Both the position numbers and the translations under genes were made by a program. Source: Mytilus trossulus (taxonomy: Eukaryota; Mollusca; Bivalvia; Mytilida; Mytilidae). From it: a stretch of DNA of 64,000 nucleotides. Below are positions 45,801 to 54,624 of the stretch, in pieces. Each line of letters opens with the position of its first letter. Within the stretch, counting starts at the first letter, position 1. The stretch lies in contig NC_086376.1 of assembly GCF_036588685.1 (NCBI RefSeq), positions 60,163,166-60,227,165 on the forward strand, in the 5' to 3' direction. The notes beneath the pieces were generated by a model. The model was not told the DNA's origin. It ran no database searches and saw only the letters and a list, made by a program, of their open reading frames with translations.

Positions 45801-48763
45801 AAATAAATGCGGTCAAAATTTTCATCCTAGCCTCCCTTTTGCCCATATAAAATCAAACGGTAGCTCCCTCATCTACAAATTCATTTAACAAACATGGCAA
45901 CTTTATTACACTAGAAAATAAACGATAAAATCTAGGATATAAAAATAGACAATGCGAGACTGTTGATAACTAACTGCACGACAAAAGCGATGATTCCAAT
46001 TTTCCAATTGTTCACTCGCCATGTCTGTAAAGCAACATTGCAGCAGCGCCTGTATATGCAGTGTATATCTCTTACCTGATATTGTTACGATATGCGAGCT
46101 TTATAAAGATATAAGATACATACACTTTGATTTTATACACCATCTTTATGTGTAGATTTTTTTTTTATAAATAATGACCAATCGTTTGTGTAATTCATTT
46201 TAGATACGAAATATAAATCATAATAAGTGCTTAGACAACCACGAATACCTATTTCAAGCTGAAGAACTAATGTATACAGAATTATGCTCTCATCAACTTG
46301 CAACTCAGGTAAATTCGAAAAACAAAATATCTTTATTTTTGAAAGTTGGTAGGTATAGCTTAATCATTTGAACTATATACTTCTTGTTGAACAGTCACCT
46401 TGTCCTGGTAGCTTATTTTTGCTGATAATTTTTTTTACAAAAAACAGTATTTAGCGTTTTGATATTAAATTATTGTTATAATTAATCGATTGAAAAAAAC
46501 AACAAATCCGGTTTACAAACTAAAACTGAAGGAAACACATTAAATATAAGAAGAGAACTGCGACACAACACTAAAATGTAACACACACAGAAAAGAACTA
46601 TAATATAGTAATGGCCATTTTCCTGACTTAGTACAGGACTTTAAAAAAATGGTGAACCTTGTTTTGTGGTTAACACCGAGAAAAAGACAAAAATACCCAT
46701 CATATTGTATATTTCTTCATCATTGAACAAGATATGAGAATTACTAGAAAAAGAGGCTTTCCTCATTCATAGATACCAGGACTTTATTTTGTATTTACCT
46801 CAGACGCGCGTTTCGTCTACAAAAGACTCATCAGTAACGCTCGAATCCAAAAAAATTAAGAACGCCAAATAAAGTAAGAAGTTGAAGAGCATTGAGAACA
46901 AAAATTCCTAGCTGTTTTTCTAAATACAGCTAAGGTTATATATTCCTGAGGAAGAAAATCCTTAGTATTTTATAAATTCTAAAGTTTTGTAAATAGTTAA
47001 TTTATAAATATGACTATATCAATGATAACTCATGTCAGCACAGAAGCGCTGACTACTGGGCTGGAGATACCCTCGGGGAATAAGAACTCCACCAGCAGTT
47101 GCATCGACCCAGTGTTTGTAAATAAACTCATCATAGATACCAGAACTTAATTTTGTATCATCGCCAGACGCGCGTTTCGTCTACAAAAGATGTATCAGTG
47201 ACGCTGTAATCCAAATATGATAAAAAGGCCAAATAATGTTCGAAGTTGAGGAGCATAGAGGACCAACGGTCTAAAAGTTTTGCCAAATACAGCTAAGATT
47301 AATATATTCCCGATGTAGAAAATCCTTAGTATTTCAAAAATTCAAATGTTTTGTAAACAGTTAATTTATAGATATGACAATTAATATCGATATTAATTTA
47401 TGTCAGCACAGAAAAGCTGACTACTGGGCTGGTGATACCCTCGGGAAATTACGAACATTCCTCCAGCAGTGGCATCGACCCAGTAGTTGTAAATTTACTT
47501 ATCATAGATTCCAGGACTTAATTTTGTATTTGCACCAAACTGGCGTTTCGTCTTCAAAAGACTCAACAGTGATGCTCGAATCCACAAAAAAGTTAAAAAG
47601 GCCAAATAAAGTACGAAGTTGAAGAGCATTGAGGATTTTGCTTTGCCAAATACAGCCAAGGTTATCTTTTCCTGATGTAGAATACCCTTATTATTTCAAA
47701 AATTCAAAAGTTTTGTAAACAGTTAATTTATAAGAATAACACTGTAATCCTAAAGCAAGTACAGCTTATAGGATATACATTCAATTTTTGATATGTTTAT
47801 TATACATGCACCATGTAACATAAACAGACATACAAGAATAAAATGTTAACTCCACTTAAATATATTTATGATAATTCATATCAGCACAGAAGCGCTGACT
47901 ACTTGACTGGTGATACCCTAAATATTTTTTGTACTTTAAAGGGATTTTCTTGGACTAAAGACCTTTTGCTACGAACTTCTCTTCAATGTGTGGTTGTAAA
48001 AGAAAGTACAAATGGTACTAAACCGAAATTACAAGATTGTATAATCGGTTCACGAGATAAATGGCAACATGAGAAGGTAAAAACAAAATATTAAGTGAAT
48101 TTACTATCTTGAGAATTCTTATGTACGCTATAATTTGGTCAAAGCAATTTATCGTCCATCTGCAAGAGAAATTTGGTAACAACATGTTTACGGAAAAAAT
48201 ACATTCGACTCTTAATTGTCATCTTGAGTTAGGTTTTCCGGAAGGTTTATCAGATATTGAGCCACATGTGGCACCCGTCGTGCTGCTCATTTTATTACAC
48301 GACCAGTAAATAGTATAATTCGGTAGGTCAAATTCGAAAAAAGGGACGGGATTGTCGTTAGAACACAAGGAACATATCCGATATTATCTGTGAAAAGAAT
48401 AAAAGAAAGGACACCCAATTCTTTTTTTTTATGTCATTACTACAGAATATGTATCTGATTTTTCTTGTTAATGGTAAATTTATTCTGAATCCCATCTCCG
48501 GTATTTTCTTACTGTGTTGAAAGTCCGTTGGTGGCCTTGTTTGTTGGGTTTCTTTTACACATCTCCACTTCATTTCTCAATTTTGTTATTATTAAAAAAC
48601 TGATAGCTGTTTTTTTAATATTATGTTATTATTACAGAATGGATATCTTATGCATGTTAAAAGTGGTTTTTGTATGAACTATGATGGATTTAATCTCTTT
48701 ATGGACAAATGTGATACAACATCTCGTCATCAAAAATGGAGTTTTCAACATTACAATATTTAA
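33430..48763 (+). CDS. Polypeptide N-acetylgalactosaminyltransferase (GALNT), ten exons
   Basis: Transfers GalNAc from UDP-GalNAc to Ser/Thr, the first step of mucin-type O-glycosylation in the Golgi (GT27 family knowledge). Ten exons join in phase into 1,779 bp, giving 592 residues: 33430-33854, 34610-34776, 38974-39151, 40550-40750, 42606-42723, 43188-43376, 45351-45485, 46204-46308, 47942-48076 and 48638-48763. Residues about 8-28 form a type II signal anchor after the short basic tail MKLRTRY, and a stem reaches about 110. The catalytic domain shows DDNS at 192-195 (DDxS), DSH at 248-250 (Mn2+-binding DxH), WGGENLE from 353, and VWMCGG at the start of exon 6. Residues about 472-592 are a ricin-type lectin domain with CLD, QGFSW and QKWSF. 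The length is normal for the family. The usual Cys after DSH (DSHCEV) is Met here. A second gene starts at 56305. Orthology to a specific vertebrate GALNT cannot be set by eye. Confidence 0.93.
34610..34776 (+). CDS. GALNT gene 1, exon 2
   Basis: Residues 142-197. Acceptor TTATTTGCAG; donor CCGTTGG then GTAGGT. Contains the Rossmann-like start of the transferase ([18 protein letters not shown]) and the DDNS motif. A GTAAAC donor 4 bp further on would shift the frame to a stop, so the first GT is preferred. Confidence 0.9.
35335..35530 (+). repeat. RT-element 3' tail fragment in GALNT intron 2
   Basis: Blocks aagataccaaagggacagtt, aacgccatggctaaaa and ggggtgatctcaggtgcttc match the tails of the reverse-transcriptase elements at 26065 and 30240. 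A solo fragment with no coding part. Confidence 0.75.
35531..37319. other. GALNT intron 2 DNA with a family B fragment
   Basis: No exon was found here. A reverse family B fragment lies at about 36340-36420 (gggactttccgttttgaatt). The rest is AT-rich and unassigned. Confidence 0.5.
37320..37705 (+). repeat. gagcgtcactgatgagtctt copies, two in tandem
   Basis: One copy at 37320-37410 is followed by a 129-bp tandem duplication (units from about 37461 and 37590), each with ctttatttatttgagcgtca, ttggtgagtc and tttgatgattttgtatttct. Located in GALNT intron 2. Confidence 0.8.
37911..38325 (+). repeat. Dispersed repeat family C, long copy
   Basis: One of the most complete copies: gatgtggtacgattgccaaa, actataggtcaccgtacggc, cataccgcatagtcagctat, acaggctcctgattttggac, taatgtggcggggttaaaca and gggatcccaaccctccc. 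Others are at 15050, 41650 (reverse), 44600, 45195, 61420 and 63040. No coding content; probably a non-autonomous element of unknown class. Confidence 0.75.
38440..38650 (-). repeat. Dispersed repeat family B, reverse copy
   Basis: Reverse complement relative of 20490-20810: actgtcatacaagtaagagg, tttgatgtgtttgagcgttt and a tttcagttttgaattttcta block. Confidence 0.65.
38974..39151 (+). CDS. GALNT gene 1, exon 3 with DxH metal-binding motif
   Basis: Residues 198-256 plus two bases of Trp257. Acceptor CATATTTTCAG; donor AACTG then GTAAGT. Contains [20 protein letters not shown] and the [10 protein letters not shown] motif that ligates Mn2+. The 3' half of this exon is tandemly duplicated 146 bp downstream as a degenerate copy. 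Confidence 0.92.
39203..39299 (+). pseudogene. Degenerate duplicate of GALNT exon 3 (3' half)
   Basis: Starting with ggattaataaagg at 39205, exactly 146 bp after the same block in exon 3 (39059), this segment repeats the coding part through GEVVVFFD but reads [10 protein letters not shown] in place of [10 protein letters not shown]. The metal-binding His is lost. The donor GTAAGTA is kept, but no acceptor or 5' half of the exon is present. It is most simply a non-functional tandem duplication within intron 3. Confidence 0.9.
39421..39772 (+). repeat. 44-bp minisatellite, eight units
   Basis: Eight consecutive units of 44 bp built on tgtcctcgaacatgatgaag, taacagtatttaccgatg and ttcaag; 8 x 44 = 352 bp exactly. 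Units differ at one to six positions, with no length changes. It lies in intron 3 of GALNT gene 1, just after the exon 3 relic. Confidence 0.95.
40440..40520 (+). repeat. gagcgtcactg fragment before exon 4
   Basis: Short diverged copy (gagcgtcactgtagacgaaa, then atcctggtatctatgat) ending about 30 bp before the exon 4 acceptor. Confidence 0.6.
40550..40750 (+). CDS. GALNT gene 1, exon 4
   Basis: Residues 257 (completed) to 323 plus two bases of Pro324. Acceptor TTTCTTTTAG; donor AGACC then GTATGT. Begins with the LQPLL that follows the DxH strand, and contains [14 protein letters not shown], equivalent to the family GGFDWxLxF block. Confidence 0.92.
40870..40985 (-). repeat. Family D retroelement tail fragment
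   Basis: gaaattgggaatgtgtcaaa, gagacaacaacccga and aacgagaaaatactgcacc match the tail at 25340-25480. It lies in GALNT intron 4. Confidence 0.65.
41230..41645 (-). repeat. cccagtagtcaacacttcgg repeat with gagcgtca block
   Basis: Contains tgccactgctggtggacgtt, gggtatcacccgcccagtag, tcaacacttcggtgttgaca and, at its end, gagcgtcattgatgagtctt. The same combination, reversed, forms the tandem array at 46755-47935, so these blocks belong to one composite element. Confidence 0.7.
41650..41940 (-). repeat. Family C, degenerate reverse copy
   Basis: gtctcaggtgaggagcctat, gttacagtggttgtcatttg and cttattggcaatcataccac match the reverse complement of family C with many differences. The two short frames here are shadows. 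Confidence 0.5.
42000..42245 (-). repeat. Dispersed repeat family A
   Basis: Same orientation as 160-460: aaactgaggtaaacacgtta, a tggtgtattgaacctggtgt block and a gctagccaaacctcgtgctt block. Confidence 0.65.
42465..42572 (-). repeat. Family D tail fragment next to exon 5
   Basis: Blocks agagaatgtgtcaggacgac, gaaggccaccattgggtctt, caatgtagcgagaaactccc and gcaccc match family D. It ends about 34 bp before the acceptor of GALNT exon 5. Confidence 0.7.
42606..42723 (+). CDS. GALNT gene 1, exon 5 (WGGENLE)
   Basis: Residues 324 (completed) to 363. Acceptor ATTATTTAG; donor TGGCGG then GTAATA. Encodes [20 protein letters not shown] and [14 protein letters not shown], the acceptor-binding block of GT27 enzymes. 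A family D repeat fragment ends about 34 bp before the acceptor. Confidence 0.9.
42955..43125 (-). repeat. gagcgtcactg repeat, reverse copy
   Basis: acgccagacgcgcatttcgt, ctacataagactcatcagtg and aagttgaagagcattaatcc are the reverse complement of the block at 41530-41640. It lies between GALNT exons 5 and 6. Confidence 0.65.
43188..43376 (+). CDS. GALNT gene 1, exon 6
   Basis: Residues 364-426, phase 0 at both ends. Acceptor GATTATACAG; donor ATGGAG then GTATGT. Contains [20 protein letters not shown] and [20 protein letters not shown], both classic GALNT blocks. Confidence 0.92.
43687..43718 (+). repeat. Homopolymer tract T10 G10+
   Basis: A run of T directly followed by a run of about 13 G (near 43697-43717), unusual in such AT-rich DNA. 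It creates the proline- and glycine-rich chance frames on both strands. Confidence 0.85.
44590..45295 (+). repeat. Family C relatives in GALNT intron 6
   Basis: Two pieces. 44600-44945 (tggtatgagtgacaatgaga, caatgtacggccttcaacac, gggattaaacgttttaatgg) is a sub-family shared with 63030-63120. 45195-45290 (tggtggtataattgccaatt, aagagaccaaatgacacaga) is closer to the main family. The 109-aa frame over the first piece is not a gene. Confidence 0.65.
45351..45485 (+). CDS. GALNT gene 1, exon 7
   Basis: Residues 427-471, phase 0. Acceptor GATCTTTCAG; donor GGTTCT then GTGAGT. Contains [20 protein letters not shown] and LTNIWPEL, the end of the catalytic domain and linker to the lectin domain. Confidence 0.9.
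45661..45750 (+). repeat. Short tandem repeat, about 34-bp unit
   Basis: The unit gacaattaatgtaaaaataa plus agtcagga is repeated two to three times after an A-run. It lies in GALNT intron 7. Confidence 0.75.
46204..46308 (+). CDS. GALNT gene 1, exon 8, lectin alpha repeat
   Basis: Residues 472-506, phase 0. Acceptor ATTCATTTTAG; donor ACTCAG then [20 protein letters not shown] carries the Cys-Leu-Asp signature of the alpha lobe of the ricin-type domain. Confidence 0.85.
46495..46680 (-). repeat. Dispersed repeat family A, short copy
   Basis: aacaacaaatccggtttaca, aaatgtaacacacacagaaa and cctgacttagtacaggactt match 160-360. It lies in GALNT intron 8. Confidence 0.65.
46755..47935 (+). repeat. 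Tandem array of about 370-bp composite repeat
   Basis: Three units start near 46765, 47130 and 47500, each with atagataccaggactttatt-like, cgcgcgtttcgtctacaaaa-like, gccaaataaagtacgaagtt-like, tcagcacagaagcgctgact-like and ggctggtgataccct-like blocks. The third unit breaks off at about 47920, roughly 20 bp before the exon 9 acceptor. Related single copies occur at 41230-41645. Confidence 0.8.
47942..48076 (+). CDS. GALNT gene 1, exon 9, lectin middle repeat
   Basis: Residues 507-551, phase 0. Acceptor TGTACTTTAAAG; donor GAGAAG then GTAAAA. Starts GFSWTKD, completing a Q-G-F-S-W lectin motif with exon 8, and contains [20 protein letters not shown]. The acceptor lies only about 20 bp after the last copy of a tandem repeat array. 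Confidence 0.85.
48245..48400 (+). repeat. RT-element tail fragment in last GALNT intron
   Basis: gccacatgtggcacccgtcg, ccagtaaatagtataattcg, ggtaggtcaaattc and aggaacatatccgatattat match 26275-26410. A solo tail without coding sequence. Confidence 0.7.
48638..48763 (+). CDS. GALNT gene 1, exon 10, lectin gamma repeat and stop
   Basis: Residues 552-592 and TAA. Acceptor [38 protein letters not shown] and QKWSF fit the gamma lobe; the product ends five residues after QKWSF (QHYNI). Confidence 0.9.
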   Translation, partial: NGYLMHVKSGFCMNYDGFNLFMDKCDTTSRHQKWSFQHYNI

Positions 48764-48869
48764 TTGCCATATAGATGATACTGGTAGCTTATATGTATGT
48801 TTTTTTTTAAATGATCTCATGTTCAATATTTCCATGAAACTGAAACTTATTGTAGAGAAGTTTTTACAC

Positions 48870-48875
48870 AATAAA
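48870..48875 (+). promoter_or_regulatory. Candidate polyadenylation signal of GALNT gene 1
   Basis: AATAAA 107 bp after the stop codon, followed by a T-rich stretch near 48895-48905. Position fits a short 3' UTR. Confidence 0.45.
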
Positions 48876-48879
48876 GTCG

Positions 48880-50925
48880 CAGTTTAGTCTTGTGATTTTT
48901 TTTTTATATAATTCCTGTTATTCTGACACGCCGTCTAACCAGACAAGTTAACTTAAGTTACACAGAAATTTCAAAAGGGTGGAACACTATATTAGTGCCT
49001 TCGGGTTGCGGTGTTTTAAGCGTACATCTATCCACCCCTTCCCCCCACACACATATTATATTACTCATATAAAATAATCATGGTTACCTTACTTAATATA
49101 AAAAAGAAGATAGTTCATTACCAGTTCCTATTACATATATATCTTACGCTTGTGGCACATTATGTTTTAATTATTAAGAACAAGAAATCCTACTTGAGCG
49201 TTAGAAAAAATATATTGTTAAACTATATTATACCCGAGACCATTTCTAAATGTTTTAAAGCTACCAGATAATAGTTACTATGGAAATCGTATACCCTAAA
49301 TTTTACAAAGTCAGGAATATGGTTATTATGAAAATCGGATCCTAAAGGTTTCCAAGTGACACGATTATAGTTGAAATCGCACCCTAAAGCAGTAAATATT
49401 CCGCATTTACCAGATTAAAATTATGCCCCACCTACGAAAGTCAAGGTAGTTTTTATGAGGTTGAAGTCCAATCAACTTTAAACTTAAAAGTTAACATGTT
49501 CCTTATGACATGATCTTTCTAATTGTATTGCCAAATTAGATTTTTAACCCAATTGAATGGATATAAGGGTACAATATATATCTATTTATGTTTCTATGAA
49601 TAACCGCAATTGTGTATATTTACAATATAAATCGTGAAACCTATTGAAATATTTTCGAGAGAATTATCCAAAAAGTGTTCCAAAATTTCAAAAATTTGGT
49701 GTTAAATAACGATGGGCATGGATAACATAAACAAGCTTCGTTGGCAGTTAGCTATGATACCATTCGGTTTCAATTTTTAAAACAAAATAATAAAGTACTT
49801 ACACCAAACATAACTGTTTTATCCAGGTTTTTATTATAAAATGTGGTAAATTTGGAAAATGTTGGTATTGTCGTCTATGGCAGAATAAATAGTACTGTTT
49901 TCCGCGAATTCATGTAGAGACGTTACAAAACATATTGATCGCATACATTTACATAGATATATACGGATAGTGGTCTTATAGCGTAGAACACATGCCACAA
50001 GAATCTTTCTAATTTGATACGTTATCCCGTTTGTCAAACACATTGACATTAAAGTATTGTTCATGATTTTTTTTTTATGACTTTAAGGATTTCAAGGCTA
50101 TCTCAGCAGACATAAACTGTTCGTATTTACAAATAAACAGCGTTGATCAACATAGTATTATCAACAATTTGAATGCATGTTATGTGCTTTTAAGAAATGG
50201 TAACAGATTTGATTATAATTTGAAAATCTTATCATGCAGATAAAATGTATTCAGTTGAAGGGGGTCGTAAAAAGGAATTGTATGTTATAAATGAATTGTT
50301 ATACATTAGCCTTTTTGTTGAAAAAGTCATAAAGAATGTTTTTGTTATAAATGAAAGAAATGTTATACGCAATGTATGTTGTCCTTTTCAGTTAAAGAAG
50401 TCGTAAACGGGAAGTGTTTGTAATGAATAAATGTGTATAGGTTGTCAAAACTTATAACAATTTATTCATAACAAAAACGAAATATCTTTAACTTTTAACC
50501 AAATAGATCCATGATATGATGTTTAAAGTATAAACTTGTTACCACACCTAAAATCACCTATACCATGCATTGAAACTGTTAGAATTCTTTACTTCTTAGC
50601 AAAATGCCTTCACAAAACAAGATTTTGTATGGATAATCATGAATATACTACGATAATATTCGTTCCGACATCCGACATGACAAAGTCAACATAGTCTCGG
50701 TAATCTACCATTACAAATTAAACGCAATAATTGTATTCAAAAATTTTTTTTTTTGGCATTTTAAACTACATTCATTTTACATTAACAACGCAAATATTTA
50801 TAAAGCCATTTGTGTTCTAATGATTCTCAAATTTACTGCTTTATTGTTCGTTATGCACTTTGTGTACTTTATTTTAATTTTTAGAGACTTCAGAGACTGT
50901 GAAATTATTAGCGCCACAATACTAA
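48880..50925. other. Intergenic DNA between GALNT genes, part 1
   Basis: No gene. A loose tandem pattern lies at 49265-49410 (atggaaatcg..accctaaa blocks spaced about 57 bp) and another near 50250-50430 (gttataaatgaa blocks). The remaining short frames on both strands are unsupported. Confidence 0.5.
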
Positions 50926-50929
50926 TTCA

Positions 50930-51200
50930 AAATTACTGAACACCGAGGAAAATTGAGAGTTCCTAATCAAATGGCAATATCAAAAGGTAATACAAATCAA
51001 ACGAATGAATACCAACTGTCCTATTTCTGACATGCATATATGGTACAGGCATTTTCTTATGTAAAAAGTGCAGAAAAAAAATCTGATTCTATATCTACCC
51101 AAACCTCTCACTTGTATGACAATCGGATAAAATTCCATTATATTGACAACGATTTGTGAACAAAACAAACAAACACAACAGATAAAAATGTCAAAATTAG
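50930..51200 (+). repeat. Dispersed repeat family B
   Basis: ctgaacaccgaggaaaattg, acctctcacttgtatgacaa and acaaaacaaacaaacacaac match 20510-20760. Confidence 0.7.
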
Positions 51201-52190
51201 GTGAACAGCAGCTATTATTTCAAGCTGCATCAACTTACTCGTATCATAGAGTCAATCTCAACAAGCAAACACCATTCTCACGGGTGTGTAAAGTTCAATA
51301 GAGTATATACTGAAACACATGACTGGATTGTACATAATGAAGAAGTTGTACTAGTATTCCTTGGCTACATTGTTGAAAAAGAAACTTGTACACACACGTT
51401 TTTGTACTTATACTGCTGCGTAAAAGATGAAAGAACATGGTCTTAACAAATTAGCCAGAATGAAATTCAAAACAAAAAGTCCATTGGAGTTTAACCTTGA
51501 AAGAACGTATTTTTTTTATGATAACAGACTTAATTTTTGTTTTTAATAATTTTGATGTAAAAATTGCCCAAATTACAATTACAATAGGTAAACAAGAATC
51601 TCTTAGAAATTAGTATATGAATTTTCATCTTAAAACGCCGTCTTCCAACATTCTAGTTTTCCTCAAAAAGACAGACACAGACACAAAGACAAAACAGCAC
51701 ATGGTCAATTGCCAGACAGTCTTACTTGGTAGATCTATTTACAGGCACAACACATGGTGCAGCTCTACTTGATTTACGTGAACATAAACAATCCCTTACA
51801 TTGTCGTAAAAGGAAAACACAATAAAAATCTATAAAATCTAGATACCAACAGGATAACCCTCATTATAACTTGAACTTGCGAAAATCAAAGTAGAAAACA
51901 CATGTTCGCAATATCGCATAACGATGGGTAACTTGGCAAATTATTTTGATTAGATACGCGAATTTTTATAAATATTATAATTAAACTCTTCAAATCATAC
52001 ACTTTTGTCTTAATTCAGACAATGATATTTTATTTCTTTTTACTGTTGAAATACGTGTTATAATAATGAATCACAAACTTTGTACTTTTGTTGACCAAGA
52101 GCTCGAGGTTGCTTGCACCTCTTTGTGATTAATGTAAGATAACTCTCGACTGGTTAATTTTTCCACCGAGGAGATATATAGTCTGTTTAG
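51201..52190. other. Intergenic DNA, nothing recognised
   Basis: An 81-aa plus-strand frame at 51201-51446 has no family resemblance and overlaps the repeat edge; I do not call it. No other structure was seen. Confidence 0.5.
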
Positions 52191-52194
52191 CTCA

Positions 52195-53352
52195 TCAGGC
52201 ACAAAGAGCTCACCTGACCTAAAAGACCAAGTGAGCTTTTCTCATCACTTGGCGTCGGCTGCCCGTCGTCGATCGTCGTCGTTATCTTTTACAAAACATT
52301 TCTCCTCTGAATCTACAGGGCCAAATTTAACAAAACTTAGCCACAATCATTATTATGGTATCTAGTATAAAAAATGTGTGCGGTGATCCAGCCAACCAAT
52401 CAAACAGCCGGTTGTTGGGTTCCTGTCCCTAAATTGGTAATTTTAAGGAAATTTTGCCATTTTTGGTTATTATCTTGAATATTATTATAGATAGAGATAA
52501 TTTGTAAACAGTAATAATGTTCAGCAAAGTAAGATCTACAAATAATTTATTTGACTAAAATAGTCAGTTGACCCCTTAAGGAGTTATTGCCCTTTATAGT
52601 CATTTTTTACCTTACCAATATTTCGTAAATTTGTGTACTCTTATACACAAATCTTCTCTTAAACTACTGTGCCAAATTTTACAAAACTAAGCCACAATCA
52701 TAATTGTGGTATCTAGTTTAAAAAATGTTGCGGTGACCCAGCCAACCAACCAACATGGCCGTCATGGCTAAAAATAGAACATAGGGGTCAAATGTAGATT
52801 TTGGCTACTAACTCAAAATCAAAGCCTTAGAGCTAATTTGACAAGAAGATAAATTTTTACCAAGTCAATATCTATCTGCCGTAAAATTTTTAGATGAATT
52901 GGATAACTGGTTGTTGGGTCTCTGCACCCCAATTGGTAATTTTTACAGAAATTTTTGCCCTTTTTAGTTATAATCTTGAATACTATTATAGACATAGATA
53001 AACTGTAAACAGCAATAATGTTCAACAAAGTAAGATCTACAAATAAGTACAGCATGACCTAAATGGTTAGTTGACCCCTTAAGGATTTATTGCCCTTAAA
53101 GTCAATATTTGACAATTTTCAATAATTAAGTAATGTTTTGTAAATTTTTACAAAATATTTTACTCTGTAACTCAAGGGTCAAGTTTATTATAGATAGAGA
53201 AAATTGAAAGTAGCAAGAATGTTCAGTAAAGTCAGATCTACAAACCCATCACGATCACCAAAACACAATTTTGTCATGAATCCATCTGTGTCTTTTTTTT
53301 AATATATACATTTAACAAGGTGAGCGACACAGGCTCTTAAGAGCCCTAGTTC
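52195..53352 (-). mobile_element. GAGCCT element, near-full copy in reverse
   Basis: Begins with agctcacctgacc, then agtgagcttttctcatcact and tggcgtc, and ends gtgagcgacacaggctctta, agagccctagtt: the mirror of 4808-6476. A module with taatgttcagcaaagtaaga, tctacaaat and agttgaccccttaagga occurs two to three times (near 52515-52600, 53020-53100 and partly 53215). The 78-aa minus-strand frame inside is a shadow. No coding capacity. Confidence 0.75.
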
Positions 53353-53355
53353 GTA

Positions 53356-54225
53356 AAAGCTAATAATGCTTTATATCGTCTCTTATCATATTAATTTCTC
53401 ACTAAATCATTTGACATGAATTTGAAGTTTCTAGAATAAAGTGGCGAGGCCATATAAAATAGAATGTGTGGTTCCAGTTACATCTGAAAAAAAGTGAGGG
53501 TAGGGTGGTAGGCACTTTTTGTATTTTTTTTGTGTGTATATTGTTGTTTTAGTCTATGAGAGCAATATGCTGACTTTAACAGTGTTTAATGAAAAATGAC
53601 CGAACAATCTTAAGGGTAGGCTATTATTAAGACTAAAAAGTAGGATAGGTAGGGTAACTGGAACCACACATATTTTTATTTGGCCTAAATATAGTGTTCT
53701 GTTTTTGAGTTTGTGAATATGTGTATTTGTGTGAATTCGTGTTAGGTGTCACATCATACATGCATGTATTTGTCTTTGATGAATCAATTAATGCAACTAT
53801 ATTTAAGCAATTTGCCTGTTTCATTTGAATTTTGACATAATTATGACATATCAAAATAATAAATGCTTTTACAAGTATCAGGGTCAATACTATTGTAGGT
53901 TAGATGATGTGGACATAATTTAAAACAGTTTACCTTGACAGTAGAATGGCTACATGTGCTTAATAACACGTGTGTTGTTGTTCACCTGAATGTTTGACCT
54001 CAAATTACAAATAAACAGAAAACTGTGTCTTCCTGAGGCAAATGCACTGTTATTTTCCTCACTAAACAATGTATGTTGAGGGAGAGGTGGTTAAGAATGA
54101 CCGTATATTCCGATGCAAGTAAATTGCATGGTCGGTGTTATAATTTCTTGTATGAAACTGAATAATACTTAGAAAGTTATGAAAAGTTCGATAGCTGTAT
54201 TGGTATATATTAATTTAAAATGTTC
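53356..54225. other. Intergenic DNA with a small inverted similarity
   Basis: gtgtggttccagttac (53467-53482) faces gtaactggaaccacac (53655-53670), exact complements of 16 bp about 170 bp apart, with gtgagggtagggtggtagg and aggataggtagggt just inside. This is probably a short foldback element of about 204 bp. Otherwise nothing recognised. Confidence 0.55.
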
Positions 54226-54229
54226 AAAA

Positions 54230-54620
54230 CAGTTTAATTGAGGTTTCGAGATGGCATATCATTAACTGCAAGTAGTCTTTTTTATCATTGTCGTTTTGCA
54301 TATTTTCCTTTGTTACCTGACATCGGACTCGAACTTCTTATCAACTGAGTTTTACCCAAGTCAGGAGCCTCTGACCCGGTCTTTTATTTTTGTTTTTAAA
54401 TTAGTTCATTTATATGTTTTTGGAGTTTAGTGTGACGTTCATTTTCACTGAACATGTATACAATTGTATTTATAGGCCAGCTAATGCCTACCTCCGGGTG
54501 CGGGATTTTCTCGCTGCGTTAAAGACCCATTGGTGGCCTTTGATTGTTGTATGCTCTTGTCTCTTTAACCATGTTAACATATTACCCATTTCCATTCACA
54601 ATATTAAATACGCTACCTAA
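54230..54620 (+). mobile_element. Retroelement 3' UTR fragment (family D)
   Basis: Matches 11320-11825: a cagtttaattgaggtttcga block, ctgacatcggactcgaactt, caagtcaggagcctctgacc and gggtgcgggattttctcgct. It lacks the coding part found at 10890, so it is a shorter truncation. Confidence 0.7.
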
Positions 54621-54624
54621 AGAG

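Noticed and set aside
54414..54620. 68-aa plus-strand frame
   Set aside because: Part of the family D retroelement tail, which is non-coding in the other copies.
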